64,000 bases of DNA from Poecilobothrus nobilitatus (lineage: Eukaryota; Arthropoda; Insecta; Diptera; Dolichopodidae), in contig OX352774.1 in NCBI GenBank assembly GCA_947095535.1, forward strand, positions 210,168,965 through 210,232,964, written 5' to 3'. Positions 35,636 to 48,100 of the stretch are shown here, piece by piece. The position numbers and the translations under genes are program-made. Under the pieces are notes generated by a model. It did no database searches, was not told where the DNA came from, and saw only the letters and a list, made by a program, of their open reading frames with translations. Position 1 is the stretch's first letter, and every line of letters starts with the position of its first letter.

Positions 35636-36980
35636 GAGACTTTTGGCTGACTAGTCAGAGTTATATTCTCCCAAATAGTTTTTGCTCGTTTCTCAAGTCA
35701 TAAGTTCCTAGAGAACTTTTGATTTCGGGACCATATCGCCATATATATATACAAAAATTCATACATTTATTTGCTTTAATTTATTATATATTTCTCAATA
35801 AATTTTAGCATAACTTTTTGATAATAACTAAAAAAATGATTTCATATAATACAAATTATTTATTAATATATGTATATACATATATTTTTATCTCATATTA
35901 AATCAAATTTTAAATATCTAGATTCGAGCCTCATAAAATATTAAATAATATGGTATATATACATTTAGATCTAAGAAAAAAATAATAAGAAAATTTTAGA
36001 TGTAGCATCATATATAAAATAATAAAATTTCAATTTATAATATATGATATATATGTATATTATCTACATAATAGAAATACAAAAAAACACGTCAAAAACA
36101 GTTAGAGTTTAAAAAATAATTATAATTAGTAGCTTTAGCTTATAGTACAGCCGCAGTAACCTTTAAGATTTAAAGAACAATAATTAAACTGCTAATAGAA
36201 AATAAAATTTTTAACTAACAGATAACTAAACTATTTATTATACATATATACATATTTAAAGTCAATATATATAGTCATAATAATATAAATATATAGTCAT
36301 TATAAATATTAATATAAATAAAAACAATATAATATTTTTATTTTTTTATAGATCAGTTTAATGACTGGTAATAGTTTTATTTTATTTTTTTTATTTTTTT
36401 TTTTTTTAATTATTAATTAAATCATCTTCTGATATATTGTAAATGTTAAATGGTATCTGATAGTTTAACCTAAAAGATAGATGGATACAAATTATTTAAA
36501 GAGTCTCAATAATAATTATATAAAGATTTTCTTTTAAATAATCAAAACACGACTAGCTAGCTATTTAATTTTTTTTTTTTATTATTATGGGTTTGAAAGG
36601 CACATATAACAGAAAGGTGCAGTGCAAATTTTATATATTTTCTTCTGATTGTTTTTTTTTTTTTGTTTTAGTAAATGTTGTTGGTCATAATTAATTGAAT
36701 TACGTATTCAATAAATGAACTATAACTTATAGTAATTCTAAATACCTATATATTCTTTAAATACAATATAATTTATTTTTATTTTTTTTTTCAAAAAAAA
36801 AGAAGTAAAAATGTTCTTAAATAAAAATGCATCATGATATTATTTAGTTACAAATAATTTTACATTGAAAGTATGTTATTAGATTAAAAGTATGCAATAT
36901 GTTAAAAAAGAATAGTTATAAAATGAATAAATTATTTTATATGTATATATATATTAATATTATGAAAACAAAAAAGATAC

Positions 36981-37001
36981 AATATATATATATATATATA
37001 T
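36981..37001. repeat. (TA)n microsatellite
   Basis: Uninterrupted TA run. Similar but shorter runs occur near 7445-7467, 33814-33835 and 52051-52072. Confidence 0.8.
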
Positions 37002-39009
37002 GTATGTATATATTAATAAAATAATAAAACTATGATAAAGCTATATACAAAGTTAAATGGCGTGATAATTAAAAATATTCATAAATATTAAAAATAGAAA
37101 AAACCCAGTTCGAAATTTTAACTTTTATATAACTTAAAATTAATTTTATATAAGTTAAAGGATTAATATATTATTTTATATAGGTATACCTGATCATTTT
37201 TCAGAACAATTTTCGCGATTGGTTATTTTTTAAAGTAAAACAAAATCTAAGTAAATACCGGAGCCATTTGATATATTATATACCTCTAAAGGCATATACC
37301 ATAATTTATAAGCGAGCATTGGTATTATGATAGTGATCTGAGAAAAAAAAAACGTATACATAATTAATTACCGTAGTCTGTTTACATTGTTAATTTAAAG
37401 CATAATGTGTTCTGCGAAATGTTTAACTATATATTAATTTAGATGTTTTTATTTTAACATTATATTGATATACGCATAGTATATTATTATAGTAATACAT
37501 ATATACTAAAGCCTTATATATAAATTTAATCTGTGAGTTATAAAATTAACTATAAAATTCACATTTAACTATAAAACTTAAATTATTCTACAGGATTACG
37601 TTTCATTTCTTTTCTGTTCAATTAGACCAGAAACCGATAAAATCGATAAAAGAGACAACTAATGAAACAAACAAGGATTTTCAAAAAAGAACATTTCTAA
37701 AATTAAAAAATATTCAATAATAAGTTTTGGGTAAAGAGTATTCATAAGTATAGTGGTATATTCAATAAAATAAATTTATAATAATATAAAAATTGAAGAA
37801 AATCGTTGGAAAAATATATTATAGAAAAAATTAGGTAAAATCAAGTCACACTTTTGTCAATTTTGAAGTAACCCTTAAATATATTCATTATTAAAAAAAG
37901 TTGTTAATAGAAATAAAAATATAATGTTGGCGCTTTAATTTTAATTTTTTATCTTCAAAAAAATATGATCAGGTGTTTAAGTGTTTAAAAATATAGGGAA
38001 TATTCAGTTTTTGACACTTTACACCTCCTAAACGGGGGACGACACAAAAATAATTTCTGAAATACCTCATATTTATTTTCAAAGACCTAATTTCTCTCGA
38101 AACTTAAACCGTTTGGGAGATAGAATAGTGCAAAAATTTTACATAAATTGAGTTTCACATAACAGAGTAAATCAAAATCCCGTATGGTAAAACTATATAT
38201 TTATTTTAAATATGTTTATAAAGTTTATAAAAGCAACTATCATTTGGCATGAAGACATATTTTATACAACTTCTGTTATAACAATTTAAATACAGAGCTT
38301 TTTTAAACTCTTGGGGGGCTGTAGCTTTGTAATAAGTATAGAAGCTACAGCCCAAGAATATTATCGGGAATAGAAAAAATATTATTTCATAAAATAAATT
38401 TTTTTTTTCAATACTTACCGTAGTTAAAATTTTATTGCTTTATTTTGAACGATGTAGAAGTTTTGTAAATACCCAGATGGACATACAAATGAAAAGAGTG
38501 AAATTAAAAGCCACATTTTTTTTGAAAATGTGCTAAAAAAGAAACCGATAATTTGTTATAACGAATCTTTGACAAAGAAATACTTTAAGTATGCAATTTA
38601 CGAAATTCACATTTATATTATTATATAATTATAGTGCTGAATTATTTAAAATTTACGAACTGCTACAAACAAATACGTCATAACAACTATAAAAACAAAA
38701 AAAAAAAACAATTTATTTAAACGCTTTTTATTTTGACATAAATCAATGCAACAAAGTGCACTCATAGAATTCCAAAATTTTAATTGCTTATTTCTGATAA
38801 AAAAAAAAACAAAACCTTAGTGGTTTTTGTGATAAATTCAATTGTGATTGGAATAAAAGTAATTTTTTAAAAACTAATTTCTTAAAAGATTTTTATATAA
38901 TTACATATACGTACGTACTTTCACATATTATATAGGATTAGGAATATAGATATACACAATGTATTGTATATAAACTCTAATTGTGCTAATTGAGACCTTC
39001 ACGCCGCTT

Positions 39010-39300
39010 GAGGTCTTTTTTTTTTTTTATGAGAACAGGTGTGAAGCATCGAAAGCCACCTAGAGAACTGGACGAAGTTCCTCTAAGGTAGTGTTGGGTT
39101 TTAACCAACCAAGCATCACTACCCTTTTAAGCCAAACTTTAGGATGGGACCTTTAATACAAAATGTATAGTTTGGTTTCAGGGATAAGGATGTAGGAAGA
39201 ATTTCTGGGAAAATAGGGATTACGAAATTTGGGATTAAGATGAATGTGGAACTTCGAAGATAGATGTTAATGTTCTTCTTAAATCTTTACCTACCTATAT
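39010..39300 (-). mobile_element. retroposon family B, copy
   Basis: Poly-T at 39018-39029 on the plus strand marks the tail. Shared blocks on the plus strand include GTAGTGTTGGGTTTTAACCAA, CAAACTTTAGGATGG, ACAAAATGTATAGTTTGGTT and, further in, AGATGTTAATGTTCTTCTTAAA (about 39264-39286). All recur at 42540-43036 on the other strand. The 5' end is uncertain. Confidence 0.7.
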
Positions 39301-39804
39301 AAAACCATTAATTAACAAGATTAATCTATATAACTTACAAAATTATTTATCTAAGAAGTATTTTAGATTTTGAGTTAAACTTTTTCAAGAAGAGTGAAAT
39401 CCAAAATATGTTGTTGTGTAACGGATTTAACTATACCTACTGATTTAAAAATGGTAAAAAAATTTAAGAATCTTTAAGAAAAATCTTAAGAAATGTATAA
39501 TATGTTAAAGATACATTTGTTTAAATTTTTGAAACTTTATAATTCTACTTAAATAATTTTATAAAAATGATACCAAATACATAATGCTAAATCTTTTAAA
39601 TATATATATATTTCGCAGAGTAAAATATTTTTAATATCCAAAAAGAAATTAAAAATGTTTTAATATTTGTCTGCTCTGTTCCATTTTAATAATGTCTATG
39701 ATTATACAGAAAGTTTTAAGTATAAATCAAAACTATCTTAAGCTAAACGTAAAAAAAAGTATCTATTACATTTAACTAAAAATATGTTAAAAATAAGTCT
39801 CCCG

Positions 39805-40025
39805 GAAATAACCCCACAAGATATAATCCCCAAAACAAAATTAAATAACACCGCAAAATTTTTTATGGAAAATAACGCTGTAAAAAATGAAATAACGCAG
39901 CAAAAATTGTGGCGTTATTTAATTTTCTTTTTATGGCCTTGTTTCATATAAAATAATACCCCAAAACAAAATAATTTTGCAAATGAAATAACCTCCCCCA
40001 ATAATTATATTTTAGGGGTTATTTC
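39805..40025. repeat. inverted/tandem motif segment with GAAATAACCCC ends
   Basis: Starts GAAATAACCCCACAAGATA and ends with the complement of GAAATAACCCCTAAAATATA. In between are at least four more variants of AAATAACNCNGCAAAAATT on one strand or the other. A further GAAATAACCCCTAA is at 40771-40784. It could be a small foldback element or a degenerate satellite. Confidence 0.5.
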
Positions 40026-40136
40026 AATATTTGGGCTTTTAGATTTATGAGAACTCAAATTCTGTATGATGAACTTTATAACCTATAATAGACTTTGACA
40101 GTTTTTCTTATTTTTAAAATTTCTGGAAAAAACGTA

Positions 40137-40525
40137 TAACCATGATTTTGCAACCAACTCTAAAATGTCTGCTAGTTCGAGAATGTCACATATACATATA
40201 TTATAATTATAATTATTCTGGACAATGGAATATTTTGGACTAAAATGTCTCCAAAGTTAGAATCTCGTATATACATATATGTAACTATTCAGGAAAAAGA
40301 TAATAATTCTGATTTTGAATCCAACTCTAAAATCTTTCATAATTCAGAATCTCGCATATACATATATTGTACAATTATTCCGGAAAAAGGAAATACCTTG
40401 ATTTTTAATTCAAGTTTAAAATCTGTCCTAAGTCAGAATCTCGGATATACATTTATGTAAATATTCTGAGAAAAGGAAATAGTCTGATTTCGTAGCCAAC
40501 TCTAAAATTCCTCCTATTTTTCAGG
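40137..40525 (+). repeat. tandem array of ~85-90 bp repeat (family E)
   Basis: About four to five imperfect units. Each has a CTCTAAAAT-like block, a TCAGAATCTCGCATATACAT-like block and an ATTCTGGAAAAAGGAAATA-like block. The first block recurs near 40153, 40237, 40322, 40409 and 40499. Single units occur near 6890-7020, 19410-19520 and 35525-35635. Confidence 0.7.
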
Positions 40526-42539
40526 ATTTTGTTGTTCGTCCAAATACAGTGATCACTTAATTAATATATGTTATTTAAGTTTTCTTAGTAGATAACATCT
40601 TAAAAGAATTTATGGGAAATTATTTCATTTCCATAATTATGTAAAAAATATGTCATTTTAACAGGTAACATCTTAAAAAATTTTGGGGGATTTTTTCATT
40701 TTAATTTCGGCAATTATTTCACTTTATTGCGAGAATATTTGATTTTGAATTTGGGATGTTATTTCATAATGAAATAACCCCTAATTTTTTTGGATTATAT
40801 TTAATTTTTTTTGTTTCTGTGATTATTTTTTGCAGTGATATTTCCAGCAACCTAAAAATTAAACAAATGTACATTTAAAAATCAAATTTTGTAATTTTTT
40901 TTAAAATCACTGAATTTAAAAAATTAATTTCAAGCTAAAAAAAAAAATTTTTTTTTTTTATTAAAATTTATAACCCCATTTTTTGTATTTTTTTTTTTTT
41001 TTTTTATTATTATTACTAAAATTATCATTAAAAATTTTACTTAAAGATAACTCTGAAGCATTTCAAAATATTAATCAATCATAAGTTGTCAGTTTATAAA
41101 CAAAAATATTAAAAATTAATTAAACAGTATATATATATGTGTACAATACATAGGTATATAATATTATTAACTTATGTTTCATATATTTATTTATGTACAT
41201 TTATTTTTTACTTAATATATTTAAAGATAATAATAATAAATATTATTTTGTGTAAAGTGGTTTTTTTTTTTTTTTTAATTTCTGTTAAAAATATTGATAT
41301 AACATAAGTGCCATATTATGTACTCATATAATATATACTTTTAAACTTATAACATGCTCTTAAATTTAAATAAATTTTTAATTCCACTTAAATTATTTTA
41401 TTAATAAGTAGTTATTTTTAAAGTGTTTAAATTACAAAGTCAAGTATGTTGTTTAAATATTTTTTTTTTTTTTTAAACTTTATTAAAATTTATATTAAAT
41501 TGATCTAATCTAATCAGAAACATGCATATTTTTATGTTTATTAAGACAAGGTGTATAGGTGGTACCTTACAAAAAAAAACAAAAAAAATATTTAAATTTT
41601 GATTAATAATAAATCTAGGTATTAGGTACAAATCTAGGTTTTTTTTAGGTATTAATATATTTATCTAAGTATATTAATATTTACTTAAATATATATTATA
41701 TTATATTTATCACAATTTTAAGCTTTTAAGAACTTTGTTTTTTTTTTATATTTTTTTTATGATTATAAAATTTAAAAATAATTATCAAATACGAGTATTT
41801 TATATAAAATCTGTAGTAGAAAAGTAATAAATATTATTATATGATATTTATTAGAAAACTTTTAAAGTAAATGAAAATATAATACAAAACTAATTAGTTT
41901 TTAATGGTATCAAAACGGCATCTATCTTGGCTTTATGTTATTTGTAATCTGTAAGCAACAGTCATTTAACCAAACTAATGAAACAAATCATAACGAAAAT
42001 TTCAAGAATCAAAAGAAATTTAAGCAATATCTCTTAAATAATTTTTTTAATATAGCTATATACTAATGCTAAAAGAACTATAAGAAAATTTCAATTGAAT
42101 TCTATATAGAATAGACAAAATAAACGATCATAAACTTAAAAAATAAATTTTTAAAGAAGACTAAAACTACATTCAAATTCTCAAAAAAAAAAGAGACTTA
42201 CTAACAATAAATTTCCTACTATTAAAACAACTTACGGTTTAAAACTTAAAAGCAAAAAAAATTCGTATACCATTAGTATTATAAAAACAGATTATTAAAT
42301 ATTAACAAAGATGTACTATCCTGAATTAAAATCTTACAATAAATAAAATATAAATTTTGTAAGTACACTCAGGACAAAATGTTCTACACTTTTGTCACAT
42401 TTTCTAATATTCTATTAGATATATATAACTATATATAACTTATCAATATATTTAATAACTTACTAAACGATATTTTTACTACGAACGAAAAATTTCAGTA
42501 TTTATTAAAAATTTATTATTCTTGTTTTATAGATATCTT

Positions 42540-43036
42540 GTAGGGATTAACACCTGCTCCAATGAAATAAAACAGTTAATGCCTCCACTCATAGTTTTCC
42601 AACGAGAAACAAGCTTAGAAGCAACAGAAGCTTATCCCTACCATGTAGTATACAACTTATGGAAATTCGTTTGTCATGCGTACGTCCCATTTGTGGAACC
42701 ATATATCATCGCATGTGTTCCCTAAAGTTGGTAATTCATATGTGTACGATTTACTTAAGTTTAAGAAGAACATTAACATCTTTCTTTAAAATGTCCCTAA
42801 AAATTTTTCTACCTATCTCCCATAATCAAAATTTCCTAATTCCAATTTCCCCAATTATCCTTCCTACATCCCTATCCCCAAAACCAAACTGTACATTTGT
42901 ATTAAAATTTCCATCCTAAAGTTTGGTTTTAAAAGGGGGGTGGTTTTGTTGGTTAAAGTCCAACACTGCCCTGAAGAAGCACGTGCAGTTCCTCTTGTTG
43001 ACTTTCGAGTTTTACACCAACCCTCGTAAAAAAAAG
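42540..43036 (+). mobile_element. retroposon family B, longest copy
   Basis: Plus-strand copy ending CCAACCCTCGTAAAAAAAA at about 43036. It contains CCATCCTAAAGTTTGGTTTT, the complement of blocks at 9905-10095 and 39010-39300. Base composition is less AT-rich than the surroundings. The ORFs in it (42522-42725, 42659-42919) match no family I know, so I treat them as retroposon sequence. Confidence 0.6.
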
Positions 43037-43119
43037 TTATAATAATATATCATTTTACTTATCATTTCTTATTATTCTAATTATCTTTTATTAATCATTA
43101 CCATTTTAAGAATAAATTT

Positions 43120-43320
43120 TTTTGTTTTCCTTTTTTAGCCCCTTTCGGAGCATGGGAAGTTTCCATAAAGCCAACTGCTTCTATTTGTGCTACTACTTTA
43201 GTTTTGTGATCATGTCTTGTTCATTTATGTTATTTCTCCTTCAGTCCTTCCAGTTCCATTCCCGGGCTTGTCTAGCTATGCAATTACGAAATCTTCTAAG
43301 AATCTAACCAATTCATCTAC
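43120..43320. other. less AT-rich patch of unknown origin
   Basis: About 200 bp of higher GC than its flanks just beyond the family B copy. It may belong to another mobile element. One 61-residue ORF (43122-43307) lacks recognisable features. Confidence 0.35.
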
Positions 43321-44159
43321 ATATATTTTCATTTCTTAATATCTATTTCGATAAAAATGAAGAATAAAGACTAATTAATAAAAAAAAACAAAGAAAAAAA
43401 TACAAAAATGAAGTAAAAATAGTAATAGGGAAGCTTTAATCTAATTATATTGATATATACAAAAACTGTTTCTCCTCCGTAAGTAGATATTTATCAATGC
43501 ATTATCAAATGTTTTGTAAAGAAATTCCGTATTAAAATTCAATTCAATATTAAATATATTTTTTTTCTGTATATCTCTTTCTGTTTTCGAAATATCCTAA
43601 AAGTGAGATTGGTGGGATTTAGAAACTGACGCGATTTTGAATCTAGAGATTTTTAAATTTCAAGATTCATTTTGAAATACGAGGATTCATTTGAAATGTG
43701 GGGAAAATTCCAGAATTTGTACCTCATCCGTTTAATATATCAATGCATTAAAAGACAAGTCTTAGAAGGTTAAAATAACCAATGCAGTCGAATTAGGTAT
43801 ATATTAAAATTAATCTAACTACTATATACTAATATTTTCTTGTTTTTCAAAATTAGATTTTCCACTAAAAACTGATCTTTTCAATAGACGATATATTGCG
43901 TTAAATAGTCTAGAGAACTCCCAATTTTCATTTTCTATTAGTCTTATATATATACTTAAATATAATTCTATGAAAATCATCTGTGAGCTATAAAAACTTA
44001 TCATACAAAAACAATAATAATAGTAAAACCATAATTTAGTGGTCTAATTTAATATTTCGAAAAATTTCATTATATATATAAAATTTTAAATTTCGAAAAT
44101 TAATAATATAGTAACTAATTAAAATATACCAAATAAAATTTTGGATACATTTAATTTTT

Positions 44160-44480
44160 TTCCCCCTAAGAGAGATGGAAATCTTCTAAAAACATCAAGA
44201 ATTCCCCTTAATATTGTCAGATTCTTACTGACTAAAAGCACCACCAGCTTTAACCAACATAATGAGAGATAACCCCTATACCTGTAACGCAGTATATTGG
44301 GTAACGAATAGAGATAGGAAAGGATGTGGAAACAGTGAATTGGGAGTGTGATTGTAAGGAAATAATGAATACGCCAATTATTATTACTATTTTGTTAACT
44401 AGTGAATATAGCCTTCAACGGTTACAACATACAGTAGTATATAAACACCTTGCTGCTTGAGGTAATAATTAAAGGTAACC
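44160..44480. other. unclassified patch, possibly repeat-derived
   Basis: Less AT-rich stretch with CTTGCTGCTTGAGGT near 44450, loosely like CACGCCGCTTGAGGT at 39000, and a GGATAGGAAAGGATGTGG-like block resembling family B. Similarity is too weak for an assignment. Confidence 0.3.
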
Positions 44481-45109
44481 CCACTGTCACTATAGCAGCA
44501 ATTATTATTGGTATTGTTATTATAGTTATTAATATTATTATTATTTATTACAGAATCAGGGTCATCCCATCAGTGAATTACAATTAAAGTACATACATAT
44601 TATATATTATTACATACATTTCAAACCATCATGTAAAATAGAAATTTTGTCAAAAATTTAATACACTTTTCTAATCTTTAAATTATTAAAACAGTATATC
44701 GTATTTGTGTATTTACGGTCACAGCTTGAATCTTTTAAAATAAAAACAGCAAAACAGATGATTTACAAAGAAATCCAACAAAACAACATATATCTAACAT
44801 GTACATATGTACATATATAGAATATAGATACTAATAAATATGTTATAAAATTACAATGTATATATATTTTATACCTTATTGTTTATTTCTTATCATATTT
44901 CTTATTGTATAGACTATAGATTAATATACAGACAAGCGAAACGTGTATATTTTAAAAAGTTTCAATTGATTATTAAATCGTTTAATATTTTATTTTCAGT
45001 ATTCATTTAAAAGTTGATTTAACTTCATTAAAATAAAATATATAAGAAATCGCAAAAAAAAAAAAAATTTTGATTTTTCATTTCTTTTTCTATTTTTTTT
45101 TTTTTCAAA

Positions 45110-48100
45110 ATGAAATTTTTTATAATTTTGGCAATAATAGCAGTTACATTTTTATTAGCAGTAGAATCACGGCCAAAAAAATTAAATGGAAGAAATGGAT
45201 TAGAAGGAAAATGTGGATATGAGGTAAAAAAATGTTTTTTAAATATTGTATTATAGTTTTGTTATTATTTTGTACTTAGTATTTATTATTTTGAAATTTT
45301 ACTAACTTTTGTTAAAAAAAAAAAATCAATTGCCTAGCGCGTATAATAGTTTAATTAAATTGTGAAATCTAATTATTTTTTTTTTCACGTGCTAACTAAA
45401 CACTAGGAACAGATTCCTTTATTTTAATGTAGGTATAGCTAAATAGGAAAAAGAAAACAAGGAAAACAGGAATAAATTTTCTTTACTTGTTTTTGTTTTT
45501 CTGGTAACCTTCCGGTAATCTTATTAACAAAATTATATGTTACATACCATTAACATACGTCCATACCGATCAATTAATAATATTATTCTTATGTACATAT
45601 AAGTTTATTTTTTAAAAATTTTCTTTAACATTTAAAAATGTTATTCAAATAATTAAACAAATATAATTTAGAATTTATTTTTATTAAAGAAAGAGTTTAG
45701 AATTTATTTTTATTACATAATATATAATACGTATATGTATATTATAAAATAATCAAAAAAAAAAAAAAAACCAATCAATTATTAAATAAATTATTAAAAT
45801 ATAATAAGAAAAGTAATAATTAAGAAAAATTATGTTTTTCCAAATTTTCTATAGGAGATCTTACATTTTTGTTATTCATCTCATTTCCTCCTTACGAAAT
45901 TTACAGCTACGTCTGAAAAGGAAAGGCTGTGTAATTTCCTATAGTGAGAGAGGGCAACCCCAAACCATCATAAAATTAAAATATTGTAATAAATACGATT
46001 TAAAAAAGAAAAAAAAAAATTTTGAAGAAATATGATTTTAATAAATAATATAAAAAAAACGAGGACTTTGACAACCTTGGGATACTCGTATGAATATATA
46101 TATTATATGATGTTTTCAGAAAATTTGATCATCTTTTGCAAGATTTCAAATATCTAAGTTAATTTAATTCCAAGATATGCAAGTTATCTGAACCTATATA
46201 CTACTCTAGCACAACCACATTTTATAGAAGTTGTTACCATACAATTTGACATCTTTTAACAAAATTTCAGATACCTATAGCTTCAATATAGACTGAGTTA
46301 TTTCCATATAAAGAAAGAAGTTGTATTACAGCTACTCGAACCAGCCAGCTGAATTTGCTGGATTTAAATAGCAAAACTAAGAATTTTACAAAAGTGACGT
46401 AATAAAAATTTCAGAATCGCCTATCTAACTTTTTTTTGAGTTATCGTGCAGACAAATCGACGGTCAGACACGTACATGACTTAATTGACTTAGAATTCGA
46501 TTCAGATTCGATCCATTCGCTTGAGTCTAATTAGCTCAACTGCTTTAAGGTGTCACAAACGTAAAGGCAAATTTATTATATCCTTTTTACAGCTATAAAA
46601 ATTAATATTTCATTTCGATAGGCTCCCACTTGAAGTTATATGGAATAATATAATACACAAATTTATTATTTAATTGAATTTACATTTTAGAGAGGTGTAT
46701 TTTTACAGAATTATTTTATATTAATGTATTTTTTTTTTTTATCACATCTTTACTCATGCTTAATTGTTTATAAATTGTTTTCTATTGATTCACATCAATC
46801 GGTTCGTATACATTTATCGTAATTAGTCATATAAAATCTAAAGGCAAAACTGGTTTCGGATTTAAAACATATTCTTGTGTTCATTTAATTTCTAATATGT
46901 TCTTTTATTATTAATTTAACGTGAATCTTCATGGTTATATGAAACACTTGAATAAAATTTTCTAAACCATTGCGTTTTTAAATTTGACTTTCAGTTTGTT
47001 TTACTTACGATATTTTGTTTATATTGTATATGTATTAAATGTAACATAATTAAAGTAAATCAAGAACAACGACTCGTTATATTACAATTTTAATGTTAAA
47101 ATTATAATAAATTGTTAAATTTTGATTTTAAGAAGTGGAAGTAAATACGAAATAACAACTTATTAATATTTAATATTAAATTATTACACTTAAACCAGTT
47201 TATGAAGTTATTTAAATTTATAGGGGCTAACAGTCTCTTCGTTAGCTAGTTTTTTTAGTTTTTACTTACCCACAGCTCTTTTTACCATAATTATAACTAA
47301 ATTATATTAAGATTAATATATAGAGTATATAGACTATAATTAAATCTTTAAAAAAAATAGAGTTGAGTATAATTTAGTTAGAATAATAGGGTTGTTTTTC
47401 TGTTGCACAACAATTTAAATTTAAAGTTTGACTATTTTTAAGTCATGTTAATAGATATTTTATAATATAGAGATATTTTAACTATATCTGAAGAATGATT
47501 CTAACTTTTTGCTTTGTTTTTGTTTCAAAATTATTCAAATCATTTTTTTATAACTATTTTACTATTTCTTATTATAATTTTGTTAAAAAAGTTAATATAT
47601 ATTCGTTATATATATAATTATTGTACCCGTTTATTAGATATTTTTAAATATATATGTATATTATTTATGTTAGAATACAACCTAAGAGTATTTATAAAAT
47701 TTCAAATGAATCTATTCTAAAAATTTTTCTAATGTCACATGGCAATAAAATGGTTATAAATCAAATTTAAATAACTTTATTATTAAAGTAAGATACCTAT
47801 TTTGAATTAAAATTTTAGAGCTAAAAATTTCTTGGCATCTTGTAATTTTTTTAATAAAAAATATTATTTAATATATTAATTAAATATGTTTAAAATCACA
47901 TTACATATATATTTATATAAGTACATTATGTATATTTGTATAATTTTTGTTACTATAATAAAAAAAAAAAAAAAATATTTTCAAAACTTGTATTAATGAT
48001 ACATATAAAACTTTATTTTTAATTAGGGATGTCCAAAAACTTTACCAAATGATTTAAATATCCATTTAGTACCACATACTCATGATGATGTCGGTTGGTT

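Larger units (their letters stand above)
28388..36488. repeat. tandem segmental duplication, unit 2
   Basis: Direct repeat of 12145-20350, described there. Unit 2 has a SINE at 34476-34624 that unit 1 lacks, extra AT/TA-rich sequence near 33700-33990, and the additional exon 31311-31444. Confidence 0.93.
33602..45109. other. 11.5-kb gene-free region between mannosidase genes 2 and 3
   Basis: To about 36488 this is the upstream half of duplicated unit 2. Beyond it are AT-rich DNA, family B retroposons (39010-39300 minus; 42540-43036 plus), the GAAATAACCCC segment (39805-40025), the family E array (40137-40525), and less AT-rich patches of unknown nature at 43120-43310 and 44160-44480. No convincing coding region on either strand. 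Confidence 0.75.
45224..48026 (+). other. first intron of mannosidase gene 3
   Basis: 2.8 kb. Contains a SINE A fragment (45880-45945) and a family D copy (about 46110-46480). Short ORFs here (for example 45832-46035 and 47514-47720) are repeat or AT noise. Confidence 0.8.

Noticed and set aside
40137..40525. CRISPR-like array
   Set aside because: Units are contiguous imperfect tandem repeats without unique spacers, in a eukaryotic genome.
42522..42919. Possible small protein genes
   Set aside because: Overlap the family B retroposon and have no family features, signal peptide or splice context.
47514..47720. Hydrophobic ORF as membrane protein
   Set aside because: AT-rich intron translation rich in Phe/Ile/Leu/Tyr; typical noise for this composition.
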